From contig JAKCFJ010000004.1 in NCBI GenBank assembly GCA_025041175.1, forward strand, positions 620,001 through 684,000: DNA of 64,000 bases, read 5' to 3'. The stretch's first letter is position 1. Each line of letters opens with the position of its first letter. Source of the stretch: Halobacteriales archaeon YIM A00010. GTDB lineage: Archaea > Halobacteriota > Halobacteria > Halobacteriales > Haloarculaceae. The translations under genes and the position numbers were made by a program. Below, piece after piece: positions 18,286 to 27,554 of the stretch. Below the pieces are notes generated by a model. It was given only the letters and a program-made list of their open reading frames with translations. It was not told the DNA's origin and made no database searches.

Positions 18286-19647
18286 ATGGAAGCGACTAAC
18301 CCAGCGACGAATGAGCGGATAGATACGTACGAGGAGGATACCGCTGGCGATGTTGAGACCGCTATCTCGCGGGCCACCGCCGCATTCGAGGAGTGGCGAG
18401 AGACTCCATTGCGCGAACGACAGGAACTCCTCGCCAACGCGGGCGACGTGCTTCGGGACCGAAAGCGCGAACTGGGGGAACTGATGACGAGAGAGATGGG
18501 CAAACCGATCGCGCAGGCGGTCGGAGAGATCGACAAATGCGCCTGGGTTTGTGACCACTACGCTGAGTTCTCGAGCGTATACCTCTCCGAGGACAGTCAC
18601 CCGAGTCCGCCCGGGACGACGGTGAAGACCCGATACGATCCGCTCGGGCCTGTCCTGGCGGTTATGCCGTGGAACTACCCCTTCTGGCAAGTGTTCCGGT
18701 TCGCTGCGCCGAGCCTCACTGCTGGCAACGTGGGGTTGCTCAAACATGCCTCGAACGTCCCGGGGTGCGCGCTGGCGATCGAGGACGTCTTTCGCGAGGC
18801 AGGCTATCCAGCGGACGTCTTCCAATCCCTCCTCATCTCGTCGGACCTCGTGGACGACGTACTGGAGGACAGTCGCGTCCGGGCCGCGACGCTCACCGGC
18901 AGCGGTCCAGCGGGCCGAGCGGTCGCGTCCACCGCCGGAGAGAACCTCAAGAAAACAGTACTGGAGCTTGGCGGAAGCGACCCCTTCATCGTCCTTGACG
19001 ACGCCGATCTCGACGCCGCAGCCGAAACCGGCACCTGGGCTCGAAACATGAACGGCGGCCAGTCCTGTATCGCGGCGAAGCGATTCATCGTCCACGACGC
19101 GGTCTACGAGGAGTACCTCGACAAGCTCATTTCCAAGGTAGAGTCGCTCACGGTTGGTGACCCGATGGACGAGGACACCGACGTGGGACCACAGGCCCGC
19201 CAGAGCCTGATGGAAGAGCTCCACGAGCAGGTTGAGGTGAGTGTCGACGCGGGCGCGACTGTACTCACGGGCGGCACACCGCTGGATCGCGATGGTGCGT
19301 TCTATCCGCCGACGGTCCTGACCGACGTTCCCGCCGGGTGCCCGGCCGACAACGAAGAGCTGTTCGGACCCGTTGCGTCGGTGTTCAGGGTCGAAAGCGA
19401 GCGAGCTGCCATCGAGAAAGCCAACGAGAGTCGGTTCGGCCTCGGGGCCTCGATCTGGACCGAAGACCGGGACCGCGGCGAGCGAGTCGCCGCGAGCGTT
19501 GCCGCCGGTTGTACGTACATTAACCAGCTTACAAAATCCGACCCACGCGTTCCCTTCGGCGGTGTGAAGGACTCCGGCTACGGGCGCGAACTCTCGGAGG
19601 CTGGCATCAAGGAGTTCGTCAACCGCAAGACCGTCTGGGTAGAATAA
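18286..19647 (+). CDS. NAD(P)-dependent aldehyde dehydrogenase, succinate-semialdehyde type
   Basis: A 453-residue ALDH-superfamily enzyme starting directly with MEATNPATNERIDTYEEDTA, the short N-terminus usual for GabD/Sad-like succinate-semialdehyde dehydrogenases. Features in order: VLAVMPWNYPFWQVFRFAAP (cofactor-binding Asn region), TGSGPAGRAV, LELGGSDPFIVLDDADLD (general-base Glu), NGGQSCIAAKRFI (catalytic Cys) and PFGGVKDSGYGRELSEAGIK. It would oxidise a short semialdehyde to the acid. It opens the catabolic cluster but stands alone on the plus strand, followed by two convergent minus-strand genes. The exact substrate is inferred. Confidence 0.88.
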   Translation: MEATNPATNERIDTYEEDTAGDVETAISRATAAFEEWRETPLRERQELLANAGDVLRDRKRELGELMTREMGKPIAQAVGEIDKCAWVCDHYAEFSSVYLSEDSHPSPPGTTVKTRYDPLGPVLAVMPWNYPFWQVFRFAAPSLTAGNVGLLKHASNVPGCALAIEDVFREAGYPADVFQSLLISSDLVDDVLEDSRVRAATLTGSGPAGRAVASTAGENLKKTVLELGGSDPFIVLDDADLDAAAETGTWARNMNGGQSCIAAKRFIVHDAVYEEYLDKLISKVESLTVGDPMDEDTDVGPQARQSLMEELHEQVEVSVDAGATVLTGGTPLDRDGAFYPPTVLTDVPAGCPADNEELFGPVASVFRVESERAAIEKANESRFGLGASIWTEDRDRGERVAASVAAGCTYINQLTKSDPRVPFGGVKDSGYGRELSEAGIKEFVNRKTVWVE

Positions 19648-19838
19648 GCATCGACCCGCCCACGGGAGTCCCCGGCCAGACCGGACGAATCGTTCATATT
19701 ATATCCCCGATAGCTCTGATTGGATTGACGGACCACTCACGCTACCGCGTGTAGTTTCGGAGCGTTCGATCGCCTGGGATGTCGGAGCGACCGGAACCAT
19801 CGCTGCGACCGAGATTCCGACTGCGCTCTCATCGCTTA

Positions 19839-20975
19839 TCAGGACTCCGGCTCTGCGAAGGTCAGCATCCGCTTGGGGTTCTCGATCAGTATCTGTTCGA
19901 CCTCGGCCTCTGTGATTCCAAATTCGCGACCGGGTTCGTCGATCAGTAGCAGCGGAATCACGTCGTTGAGAACGTGAAAATACCCCCTTCCTCCGTACTT
20001 GGCCAACTGGGTTTTTCGATGTCTGTCGTGGGAAAAGAGGAGGTTGGACGCGTATCCGTCGTTCACGAGCTCCGTGATCCACTCGGCCCGGTGGAGGTTC
20101 GACGGGCGCGCATAATCCCGGTCGATCCAGTCAACGGTAAAGTGCTCTTCCATGCCCCATTCGTCGTACTCGATGAACGCGCCACGCTCGGCGAGTTCCT
20201 TCTGGTACTCCAGTCCGGTCCCCTCGAAGAAAGCCCGATCCATGTGATCGATCACGACGCGTTCGGCCGGCAGCCCCTCGTCTTCGAGGATGTCCAGAAT
20301 CTCTAGCCCCCACCTCGACGAAGGGTACGTCCCGTCGCGTCGGTGGCTCTTCCCGTTTGGGTGCACGGTGACCGATGCGCCCGTATCGAGTGCGGCTCTC
20401 GCGCCAGCCCGCAACACCTTCTCCTCGTCCTCGTGGATCTCTCCCGACACGCCGAGTTCGCCGATGATCCCCGCTCTGACGTCGGACGAACCGATTCCAT
20501 TTCGAATATCGTCGACGAATTCTGCCCGCACCTCGTCGACGCTCTTCTCAGTCATATCCGGCGGATGGCTGGCCTCCGTGTAGTACGCGGTACCATGGAC
20601 GACGTTCACGCCGGTCTCACGCATGACGGCCCGTACTGCGTCCGGATCCCGTCCGAAATGCTTCGGCGTGACGTCGACGATAGCGTCACCGCCACGTCGA
20701 TAGTACTTGGATACCTCTTCAACGGCGTCATCCAGCGAATCGAGGAACAGTCGATCGGGGGCCATGTGGAATCCCCCGCCTTGTTGGGCGAACCATCGGT
20801 TCTCGAGTGAAAGCGGTTCTTTCGACCGTTTTCTGTCAACTGGAGATTCGAAACTGATCTTGCCCGACGTGACCGAGAGGTCGGAGAACAGGTGTTCGTG
20901 CGTCATTGTCACTCCGAGCGCGTCAGGGGCGGTTCGACCGTCTACAGTAACGATGCTGCCAGCATCTGAGTCCAT
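19839..20975 (-). CDS. Phosphotriesterase-family amidohydrolase/lactonase
   Basis: A 378-residue TIM-barrel metal hydrolase of the phosphotriesterase family. VTMTHEHLFSDLSV holds the HxH metal ligands. IIGELGVSGEIHEDEEKVLR puts Glu where phosphotriesterase has the carbamylated Lys, as in the E. coli homology protein. VTVHPNGKSHRR and VVIDHMDRAFF carry the two later His, and LLFSHDRHRK the last Asp. Members hydrolyse lactones, amides or esters; true phosphotriesterase activity is rare. In this cluster a ring-opening or deacylating step is a reasonable inference. It is transcribed against the ALDH and toward its 3' end. Confidence 0.88.
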   Translation of the reverse strand: MDSDAGSIVTVDGRTAPDALGVTMTHEHLFSDLSVTSGKISFESPVDRKRSKEPLSLENRWFAQQGGGFHMAPDRLFLDSLDDAVEEVSKYYRRGGDAIVDVTPKHFGRDPDAVRAVMRETGVNVVHGTAYYTEASHPPDMTEKSVDEVRAEFVDDIRNGIGSSDVRAGIIGELGVSGEIHEDEEKVLRAGARAALDTGASVTVHPNGKSHRRDGTYPSSRWGLEILDILEDEGLPAERVVIDHMDRAFFEGTGLEYQKELAERGAFIEYDEWGMEEHFTVDWIDRDYARPSNLHRAEWITELVNDGYASNLLFSHDRHRKTQLAKYGGRGYFHVLNDVIPLLLIDEPGREFGITEAEVEQILIENPKRMLTFAEPES

Positions 20976-21241
20976 AGCTGATCAATATTCCACGGCATAC
21001 ATTAATCTACTGGCACTATCGGGTGCGATACGTGCAAAGCTCCGGTTCTCTCGGGGATGATGCGTTCACCCACGGGAGTCTGCTGGGGGGTAACCGTGCG
21101 AGGCGCTGAGATGACGCGCTGGCATGGGGATGTTCCAGACGCCACCGAGGTCAAGCCTCCCATTGCTGCGAACGCGACTGGAGGAGTGTCCGCTCGGGGA
21201 GGGCTGTCGCAGGAGCGATGTCCCGCCGGCCGGAGACATCT

Positions 21242-22126
21242 CTACTCCAGCGATGGGATGTCCTCTCGGGCGAGCCACTGCTGTATTGCCATCTGTCCCT
21301 CCTCTGAGACTGGTCGGTAGGGTGGCCGAGGCGGTCCGAGCGGAACACTAGAGAGGTTCGCAGCGGCCTTGACTGCGGGCATCAAGCCGGTGTTCACCTC
21401 GGCTGGCGGGAAGTCGACGAACGCGCGCTGGGCCTCCACAGCAGCCTCCCTGTCCCCGTTCCGGAACGCCTTGTAGACTTGCATCGCTGGCGCACTCGCG
21501 GGTGCCGGAATGACCGCACCGTGACCGCCTGCTTCCATCACGGGCAGGAGAACATCCATCGTGCCGAACACCGACGCCAGTCCGGCATCGTCGACGTGTT
21601 CGATGAGCCACGCGAGTTTCTTCCAGTTTCGAGACGTTTCTTTCACGTACGCCACGTTCTCGAGGCGCGCGATGCGCCGGATCGTTTCGGGAGAGAGGTC
21701 CACTGTCACCGTCGGGTTGTTGTAGAGCAAGACTGGGAGGTCCGTCGACTCGACGATGGACTCGTAGTACGACACCACGGCGTCATCGCCTGGAGCGAGT
21801 CCCCACGGGGGCATCGCGAGGACGCCGTCCGCGTCGGCGGTCTCCGCATGCACTGCGAGCTCGGTGGCGACGTGCCGGGACGGATGGGAGATACCGGCTA
21901 GGACGGGCCGGTCGTCGGCCGCTTCGATCGTTGCCGAGACGAGTTCCTTCCGCTCGTCGACCGTTAGCGATACCGTCTCCTGGACACCGGTCCCCGCGGC
22001 GATGAGCCCGTGACAACCACACGCTTGTGCAAATTCGACTGAGTCAGAGACCAGCTCAGTCGCCACAGAACTGTCTTCGATCGGCGTTAACACTGGCGAG
22101 AGAATACCGCTGAGTTCTTGGTCCAT
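21242..22126 (-). CDS. DapA/NanA-family aldolase-lyase
   Basis: A 294-residue member of the dihydrodipicolinate synthase / N-acetylneuraminate lyase superfamily. It starts MDQELSGILSPVLTPIEDSS and carries GLIAAGTGVQETVSLTVDER (normally GTTGE), LPVLLYNNPTVTVDLSPETI (Tyr) and NVAYVKETSRNWKKL with the Schiff-base Lys. Such enzymes cleave or form 2-oxo-acid aldols via pyruvate. Next to a hydrolase and two aldehyde dehydrogenases, a catabolic retro-aldol giving pyruvate and an aldehyde is more likely than lysine synthesis. It is separated from the phosphotriesterase-family gene by ~270 bases, same strand. Confidence 0.85.
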   Translation of the reverse strand: MDQELSGILSPVLTPIEDSSVATELVSDSVEFAQACGCHGLIAAGTGVQETVSLTVDERKELVSATIEAADDRPVLAGISHPSRHVATELAVHAETADADGVLAMPPWGLAPGDDAVVSYYESIVESTDLPVLLYNNPTVTVDLSPETIRRIARLENVAYVKETSRNWKKLAWLIEHVDDAGLASVFGTMDVLLPVMEAGGHGAVIPAPASAPAMQVYKAFRNGDREAAVEAQRAFVDFPPAEVNTGLMPAVKAAANLSSVPLGPPRPPYRPVSEEGQMAIQQWLAREDIPSLE

Positions 22127-22384
22127 TCCAGTTCGGAGTCATGAACGGATCAACAAAATACTATCGGCTGAGCGCGTGCCTGTCGGAACACATGGCGGCG
22201 CGAACGCGATTCGCTCGCGACGGTGTCACTCTGGGGAGTCGAGAACCGCTGGGGGTTCGTACGCGAGTCAAATCGGTCGTATGACTCCGGAAACCCTCGG
22301 AGCGAGGGGATTTGTCGAGGTGGCGATCGCGCTGGAACGAGTTTCACCGGTATTATTAAAAGTATAGAGTAGAGAATCAACCAC

Positions 22385-23893
22385 ATGGTCGGAGAGCAAG
22401 CAGTGCTGGATAGCGAAACGCACTACGATATGATCATCGATGGCGACTACCGAGAACCTGCCACCGACGATCGGATCGCGATAACCTTCCCGTACACCGG
22501 CGAACAGTGGGCTACCGTTCCCCGGACCGGAGAAGAGGACGTGGACGATGCCGTCAGGGCGGCGCGCCGAGCGTATGAGAATGGATGGAAGGACACCCTC
22601 CCAAGCAAGCGGCGGGAGATCCTCTACCAGATAGCTGATGTCCTCGACGAACACTACGAGGAGTTGGGGCGACTGGAGACTCTCCAGAACGGGAAGCTTA
22701 TCCGCGAGATGGAGGGGCAGATCGAGAGCCTGAGCGAGTGGTACCGGTACTACGGAAGCCTCTGTGACACGCTTGAGGGGAAGGTGATCCCGGTCGAGAA
22801 CAAGGATGGAGAGATGTTCAACTACACCCGGAAGGAACCCTACGGTGTCGTAGGGGCGATCACACCCTGGAACTCACCTCTATTGCTACTGACGCTGAAG
22901 CTCGCGCCGGCACTCGCTGCAGGGAACACGTTCGTTCACAAACCTAGCGAGCACACGCCCGTCAGTGCCCTCCGGTTCGCCGAACTCATCTATGACGAGA
23001 CGGATCTTCCCGAGGGCGCGTACAACGTCGTACCGGGCGCCGAGGGCGCGGGACGGGCGTTGACCAATCACGAGGTCGTCGACAAACTCTCCTTCACGGG
23101 GAGCACGGCAGTCGGCCGACAGATTGGAAAGGCCGCCGGAGAGAAGCTCATTCCCGTCTCACTCGAACTCGGGGGGAAGAGCCCGAACGTTGTCTTCCCG
23201 GACGCCAATCTGGACAACGCCGTCAATGGCGTCATTAAGGGAATTTTCGCCGCAACCGGGCAGACGTGCGTGGCGGGATCGCGTATCCTGGTGGCCGAGG
23301 AGATCTACGACGAATTCATCGATCGGTTCGTCGCCCGCGCAAACGACATCGAACTCGGCGATCCGCTCGACCGTGAAACTGAGATGGGGCCGGTCGCGTT
23401 CCCGGAGCAGTGGGACAAGGTCAGGAAGTACATCGACATCGGGACTTCGGAGGGGGCCGAGATCGCGTTCGGCGGTGAACAGCCGGACGACCTCTCCGGT
23501 GACCTCTTCATTCAGCCGACGATCCTTACGGAGGTCGATAGCGGGATGCAGGTCGCCCAGGAGGAGATCTTCGGGCCCGTCGCGTCTGTCATCGAGTTCT
23601 CCGACGAGGAGGAGGCCATCCAACTGGCGAACGACACTGACTACGGGCTCGCCGCTGGCGTCTGGACGGAGGACATGCGCCGTGCACACAAGTTGGCCAA
23701 TGGGATCGAAGCCGGCACGGTCTGTATAAACGAATATCGCGTGATGTCGTATCGCGCTCCACTCGGCGGGTACAAGGCCAGCGGTCTGGGTAGAGAACAG
23801 GGGAAGGAGGGCTTGGACGAGTACCTCCAGACGAAGAGCGTCTGGATGGATCTCGACGGAGAGGTGTCTGACCCCTTCAACATGGACACGTAG
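22385..23893 (+). CDS. Aldehyde dehydrogenase, betaine-aldehyde/general type
   Basis: A 502-residue ALDH of full length: AITPWNSPLLLLTLKLAPAL (cofactor Asn), FTGSTAVGRQIGKAAG, LELGGKSPNVVFPDANLD (Glu), AATGQTCVAGSRILV (catalytic Cys) and APLGGYKASGLGREQGKEGL. It is clearly distinct from the shorter ALDH at 18286. It is divergent from the DapA-family gene, with about 260 bases between them. TATTAAAAGTATA at about 22352-22364 is the probable TATA region for a leaderless transcript starting at the ATG at 22385. It probably oxidises the aldehyde released by the lyase. The substrate is not determinable from sequence. Confidence 0.88.
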   Translation: MVGEQAVLDSETHYDMIIDGDYREPATDDRIAITFPYTGEQWATVPRTGEEDVDDAVRAARRAYENGWKDTLPSKRREILYQIADVLDEHYEELGRLETLQNGKLIREMEGQIESLSEWYRYYGSLCDTLEGKVIPVENKDGEMFNYTRKEPYGVVGAITPWNSPLLLLTLKLAPALAAGNTFVHKPSEHTPVSALRFAELIYDETDLPEGAYNVVPGAEGAGRALTNHEVVDKLSFTGSTAVGRQIGKAAGEKLIPVSLELGGKSPNVVFPDANLDNAVNGVIKGIFAATGQTCVAGSRILVAEEIYDEFIDRFVARANDIELGDPLDRETEMGPVAFPEQWDKVRKYIDIGTSEGAEIAFGGEQPDDLSGDLFIQPTILTEVDSGMQVAQEEIFGPVASVIEFSDEEEAIQLANDTDYGLAAGVWTEDMRRAHKLANGIEAGTVCINEYRVMSYRAPLGGYKASGLGREQGKEGLDEYLQTKSVWMDLDGEVSDPFNMDT

Positions 23894-24236
23894 GTCGGCT
23901 AGACCAGTTCGAAGCGAGCCCTCAGACTGGTCGAACGGGGTACTACGCTCGAGGCGCTTCTCAGCACAGAGATTGTTCAAATGAGTAGTTTCTCGATAGA
24001 CGTTTCGAGGGCGCTGGTGCGGAGCGAGTCGCTTGTGGCGCTCAAGACAGCCTTTTCGGTCAGTTCCTGGTACTGCCGGCGCGTGTGTGCTCTAGCGACT
24101 TCGTGACCGGGATTCGACGTACTCGCGGGAGTCATCCCATCTACGCGGCGATTCCGCTAAACGGGATTTCGATCGAATAATAATTCTCGTTCGAAGCATT
24201 TATATATCTGCAATTACGTCTTCGGAGTGGCGTTAG
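23894..24236 (+). promoter_or_regulatory. Intergenic region with TATA box for the BCCT operon
   Basis: About 340 bases without a gene. A clear TATA-like box, ATTTATATATC, lies at about 24198-24208, 30 bases upstream of the ATG at 24237. This puts the transcription start right at that small open frame rather than at the transporter gene. Confidence 0.5.
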
Positions 24237-24338
24237 ATGACCTATAACATGGATCCAGAGACGAGAGATGATCGAATGGGCCGCCGTCCGGCAAGCATCG
24301 TTCTCGACGTTGGTAAACGGGCAGGAGGAGTACGATGA
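24237..24338 (+). CDS. 33-residue small ORF translationally coupled to BCCT gene
   Basis: The ATG at 24237 gives 33 residues (MTYNMDPETRDDRMGRRPAS, then IVLDVGKRAGGVR) and ends in a TGA that overlaps the transporter ATG (ATGA at 24335-24338). It lies about 30 bases after a TATA box, so it would be the first frame on a leaderless mRNA, and GCAGGAGGAG just before the overlap can act as a ribosome-binding site for the transporter. It may be a coupling or regulatory leader peptide. No homologue is known to me, so its reality rests on layout. Confidence 0.45.
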   Translation: MTYNMDPETRDDRMGRRPASIVLDVGKRAGGVR

Positions 24339-26146
24339 GTAATTCCGCCGAAAGCGGACCGACCGACGAGCGGTCGGAATCGCTTCGCGAGGAACTGTTC
24401 CACGCCGACACCGAATGCGAACCAGGGGATCGGAATCTCGAACTCCTCGACGGGCATCTGAACATTCACTCGGTGGTGTTCCCGGTTTCGGTCACTATCA
24501 TCATCCTGTTCGTCGGGGCGACGCTTTCGTTCCAATCGATCGCCGGACTGATCGGATTGAGAAATTCCGAGGGAGAACTGATGACCGCCCTCGAGGCGTT
24601 TAGCGCGCTCCAGTCCTTCGGGACAAACGAGTTCTACTGGCTGCTTATCCTGAGCGCGAACATCGCCATCATCAGCGTCGTGTACTTCGCGCTCAGCAAG
24701 TACGGGAACATACGGATCGGCGGTCCGAACGCCGAGAAAGAGTTCAGCGACTTCGAGTGGATAGCGATGCTCTTCAGCGCGGGGATGGGTATCGGCCTCA
24801 TAGTCTTCAGCGTTTCCGAACCGATGTACCACCTCCAGACAGTTCCGCCGTTCTTCGACGGTGGCGAGGCCGGGACACCGGCAGCAGGCAAGGCCGCGTT
24901 GGTGCAGACCTTCTACCACTGGGGACTCCATCCTTGGGGGATCTACGCCCTCGTCGGGCTCGGATTGGCCTTCTTCTCGTACAACCTGGGACTGCCACTC
25001 ACGTTCCGCTCGATCTTCTGGCCGGTTCTCGGCGAGCGAATCTACAGCTGGCCGGGCGACCTAATCGACGTGCTGTCGGTGTTCGCCACGCTGTTCGGTC
25101 TAGCGACGTCACTCGGCCTCGGGGTCCAGCAGGCTAACACCGGGATTGCGCTCGTCGCACAGCGGCTCTTCGGCGTCGTGATCCCACAGGGGGCCTGGGT
25201 CCAGGTTGCCCTGATTGTCGGCATTACTCTCGTCGCGACGGGGTCGGTCGTTGCAGGACTCGAAAAGGGCGTCAAGCGCCTGAGTACGATCAACGCGTGG
25301 CTGATGGTCCTCATGCTTGGGTTCCTGCTGCTCGTGGGCCCGACGGTGTACCTGCTCGGCACCTTCACTACAGTCTTCGGCATGTACGTCAGTTCGCTGG
25401 TGGAACTCAGCTTCTTCACCGGCACACTCGGTGGAGAGAGCGGGTTTCAGTGGCTCGGGGACTGGACGTTCTTCTACTGGGCGTGGTGGATCGCGTGGTC
25501 GCCGTTCGTGGGCATGTTCATTGCGCGCATCTCGAAGGGGAGGACCATCCGCCAGTTCGTCGCCGGCGTGCTGATCATCCCGACGCTCTTCGGGGGGTTC
25601 TGGATGTCGACGCTCGGCGGATCGGCACTGTTCGCCCAGTTCAACGGTGCCGGGATCCTCAGCGTGCTCAACGAACAGGGGCAGACGGCTGTAATCTACG
25701 CGATGCTCTCGCAGTATCCGTTCGATCTCCTAACATCGATCATGGCGACGATACTGGTGATAAGTATCTTCATCACCTCCTCCGACTCGGGGTCGCTCGT
25801 TGTCGATCACCTCTCCTCGGGCGGCGTACATGAGGTTCCGACAGCCCAGAGGGTGTTTTGGGCACTCTCCGAGGGCGCAGTCGCGGCGGTGCTCCTGATC
25901 GGAGGCGGTCTGACGGCTCTTCAGGCGGCGTCGATCGCGACGGGCGTCCCCTTCGCAGTGGTACTCCTGATGATGTGCTACGCGATCTATCGTGGACTCC
26001 GTCACGAGTACGCGATCCTGCAGTCCGACGAATTCGCGAAACGAACGGAGGATACGACGGGCGAGAAAGCGGTCCAGGTGTCGTCCTCTGACGACGCCCT
26101 CATCGACGACATCAGACAGGACGAGTCATCCGTGAGCGACGACTGA
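24335..26146 (+). CDS. BCCT-family transporter
   Basis: A 603-residue secondary transporter of the betaine/carnitine/choline family with about 12 helices. After a ~45-residue acidic cytoplasmic N-terminus come SVVFPVSVTIIILFVGATLS (TM1), FSAGMGIGLIVFSVSEPMYH (the GMGIG motif, here with Ile-Gly-Leu) and the family hallmark FFYWAWWIAWSPFVGMFIAR, followed by ISKGRTIRQF. Trp-rich TM8 residues form the box for trimethylammonium-type substrates. It would import a zwitterionic or quaternary compound with Na+ or H+. It sits between two ALDH/hydrolase genes and an IclR regulator, which points to a nutrient rather than only an osmolyte. Confidence 0.92.
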   Translation: MSNSAESGPTDERSESLREELFHADTECEPGDRNLELLDGHLNIHSVVFPVSVTIIILFVGATLSFQSIAGLIGLRNSEGELMTALEAFSALQSFGTNEFYWLLILSANIAIISVVYFALSKYGNIRIGGPNAEKEFSDFEWIAMLFSAGMGIGLIVFSVSEPMYHLQTVPPFFDGGEAGTPAAGKAALVQTFYHWGLHPWGIYALVGLGLAFFSYNLGLPLTFRSIFWPVLGERIYSWPGDLIDVLSVFATLFGLATSLGLGVQQANTGIALVAQRLFGVVIPQGAWVQVALIVGITLVATGSVVAGLEKGVKRLSTINAWLMVLMLGFLLLVGPTVYLLGTFTTVFGMYVSSLVELSFFTGTLGGESGFQWLGDWTFFYWAWWIAWSPFVGMFIARISKGRTIRQFVAGVLIIPTLFGGFWMSTLGGSALFAQFNGAGILSVLNEQGQTAVIYAMLSQYPFDLLTSIMATILVISIFITSSDSGSLVVDHLSSGGVHEVPTAQRVFWALSEGAVAAVLLIGGGLTALQAASIATGVPFAVVLLMMCYAIYRGLRHEYAILQSDEFAKRTEDTTGEKAVQVSSSDDALIDDIRQDESSVSDD

Positions 26147-26184
26147 AGGCCTAACCGTTCGACGTTTTCGGGACGAATCGGGCG

Positions 26185-26949
26185 TCAGTACGCGAGGCTG
26201 AGTCCGATGTCGTCCGCCGCCGCCCGCAATCGATCGACGAGCTCGTCTTCACATCGCTCTTTGCTCACTCGGTAGGCCGGTCCCGCCACCGAGAGTGCGC
26301 CCTTCACCGTGTCCCGCGAGATGAGGGGAACCGCGACTGCGTGATTTTCTCGCAGGTCTTCGCCGAGGTTCAGCGCGTACCCGTTCTCGCGAATCCGCTC
26401 GAGTTCTTCGTTCAATCGTTCTCGATCGGTGATTGTCTGGTCGGTCTTCGCCGGCAGGCCGTGGTGATCGACGATGTCGTCCACCTCATCGTCCGGCAGA
26501 TGCGCGAGTATCACCTTTCCCCCCGAGTTAGCATGCATGTGCGTCCACGATCCGATGAGGGAGTTGACGTTCATCTCAGCGTCGGGTCCGCGCCCTTCGA
26601 GGTACATCAATCGACCATCCTCATGAGTCATCAGCCACGTCGATTCGCCCGTCTCCGCCGCGATCTCGTCGAGTACTGGCCAGGCCGCGGAATACACGTC
26701 GCGCTTTGCTCGCGTGTACTGGCCGTATCGGAAGAACTCGAGGCCGAGATGGTACTCGCCGTCCAGCTTCACGATGAACCCATGGGACTGCATCGTCGCC
26801 AGGTGGCTGTGGACCGAACTCTTCGCCATATTCACCCTGTCGGCCAGTTCGGTGACGCCGATCCCATCTGCTTTCTTTATCGCTTCGGTTATGGCGAACA
26901 GGCTTTCATCCGATTCAACCGTCCGCCTGTTCCTCGAATTCGATCCCAT
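26185..26949 (-). CDS. IclR-family transcriptional regulator
   Basis: A 254-residue protein with the IclR layout: an N-terminal wHTH (SLFAITEAIKKADGIGVTEL, ADRVNMAKSSVHSHLATMQS, HGFIVKLDGEYHLGLEFF), then an effector-binding domain (AAETGESTWLMTHEDGRLMY, HANSGGKVILAHLPDDEVDD, LNLGEDLRENHAVAVPLISR, GALSVAGPAYRV). It is convergent with the transporter and is the natural local regulator of the 18-30 kb catabolic genes. Haloarchaeal IclR proteins often control sugar-acid or amino-acid catabolism. The effector is unknown. Confidence 0.92.
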   Translation of the reverse strand: MGSNSRNRRTVESDESLFAITEAIKKADGIGVTELADRVNMAKSSVHSHLATMQSHGFIVKLDGEYHLGLEFFRYGQYTRAKRDVYSAAWPVLDEIAAETGESTWLMTHEDGRLMYLEGRGPDAEMNVNSLIGSWTHMHANSGGKVILAHLPDDEVDDIVDHHGLPAKTDQTITDRERLNEELERIRENGYALNLGEDLRENHAVAVPLISRDTVKGALSVAGPAYRVSKERCEDELVDRLRAAADDIGLSLAY

Positions 26950-27554
26950 GCGAGTCTAGACGCCAGTTTGGAGCATTAAACATTGTGATACCGTCAGTCG
27001 GTAGTTCGGTACTTTTCGCTCGCGGTGCGGTTCCGAATCAACGAGCAACGTGTGATAATTTTGTTCCAACAGGACGGAGGCGGAATGATTTCTAAATTCG
27101 GTGAGAACGAACGTCGAATCGTATCGAGCTAGAATTACAGTAGTACGTGTGTAATGCCCGTCATTCAAAAGGACGTCATGGTGATTCTGGATATAATCTT
27201 GTACAATTAATGCCAACGGGGCAAAGATAGTTCGGTGGCAACGAACGCGATGAATCTTACAGACGTACGGTTGTAACATATCGGTGGGAGGCTGCACGTG
27301 ACCATCCGTTCCGGTCTAGACCAGAGTCTGGTGCCCCCCAGAGACGGTGAATGTGTTCGGTATCAACGAATATACCGGACAAAAATGAGTGGCCACGCAA
27401 GGTCACAGGGTGGAGGTTCGGCTTCCGCCCCAGCCACTTAGATGTGCATCGCCGGGTTCGACGCTCCGACCGTTAGTGGTGCGCGGTTGACGGCTGACCA
27501 GTCGGGTTACCTTAGGCAAAAGCTATTAGGCACCCGATAGCATACTTGCTTTCG
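26950..27554. other. Long intergenic region with a stable hairpin candidate
   Basis: No gene found in 605 bases. A 10-bp palindrome GGTCTAGACC lies near 27314-27323. A strong stem-loop lies at 27408-27430 (GGGTGGAGG / CTTCCGCCC around a 5-base loop TTCGG) inside a 6-bp outer stem (AGTGGC at 27388-27393, GCCACT at 27433-27438). The CTATTAGGC stretch near 27526 is the likely TATA region for the gene at 27555. Confidence 0.4.

Noticed and set aside
18256-19224. 322-codon frame antisense to the aldehyde dehydrogenase
   Set aside because: A shadow frame; the sense strand has complete ALDH motifs.
27388-27438. tRNA gene
   Set aside because: There is an outer stem and a T-arm-like hairpin, but no anticodon arm, D-arm or correct length.
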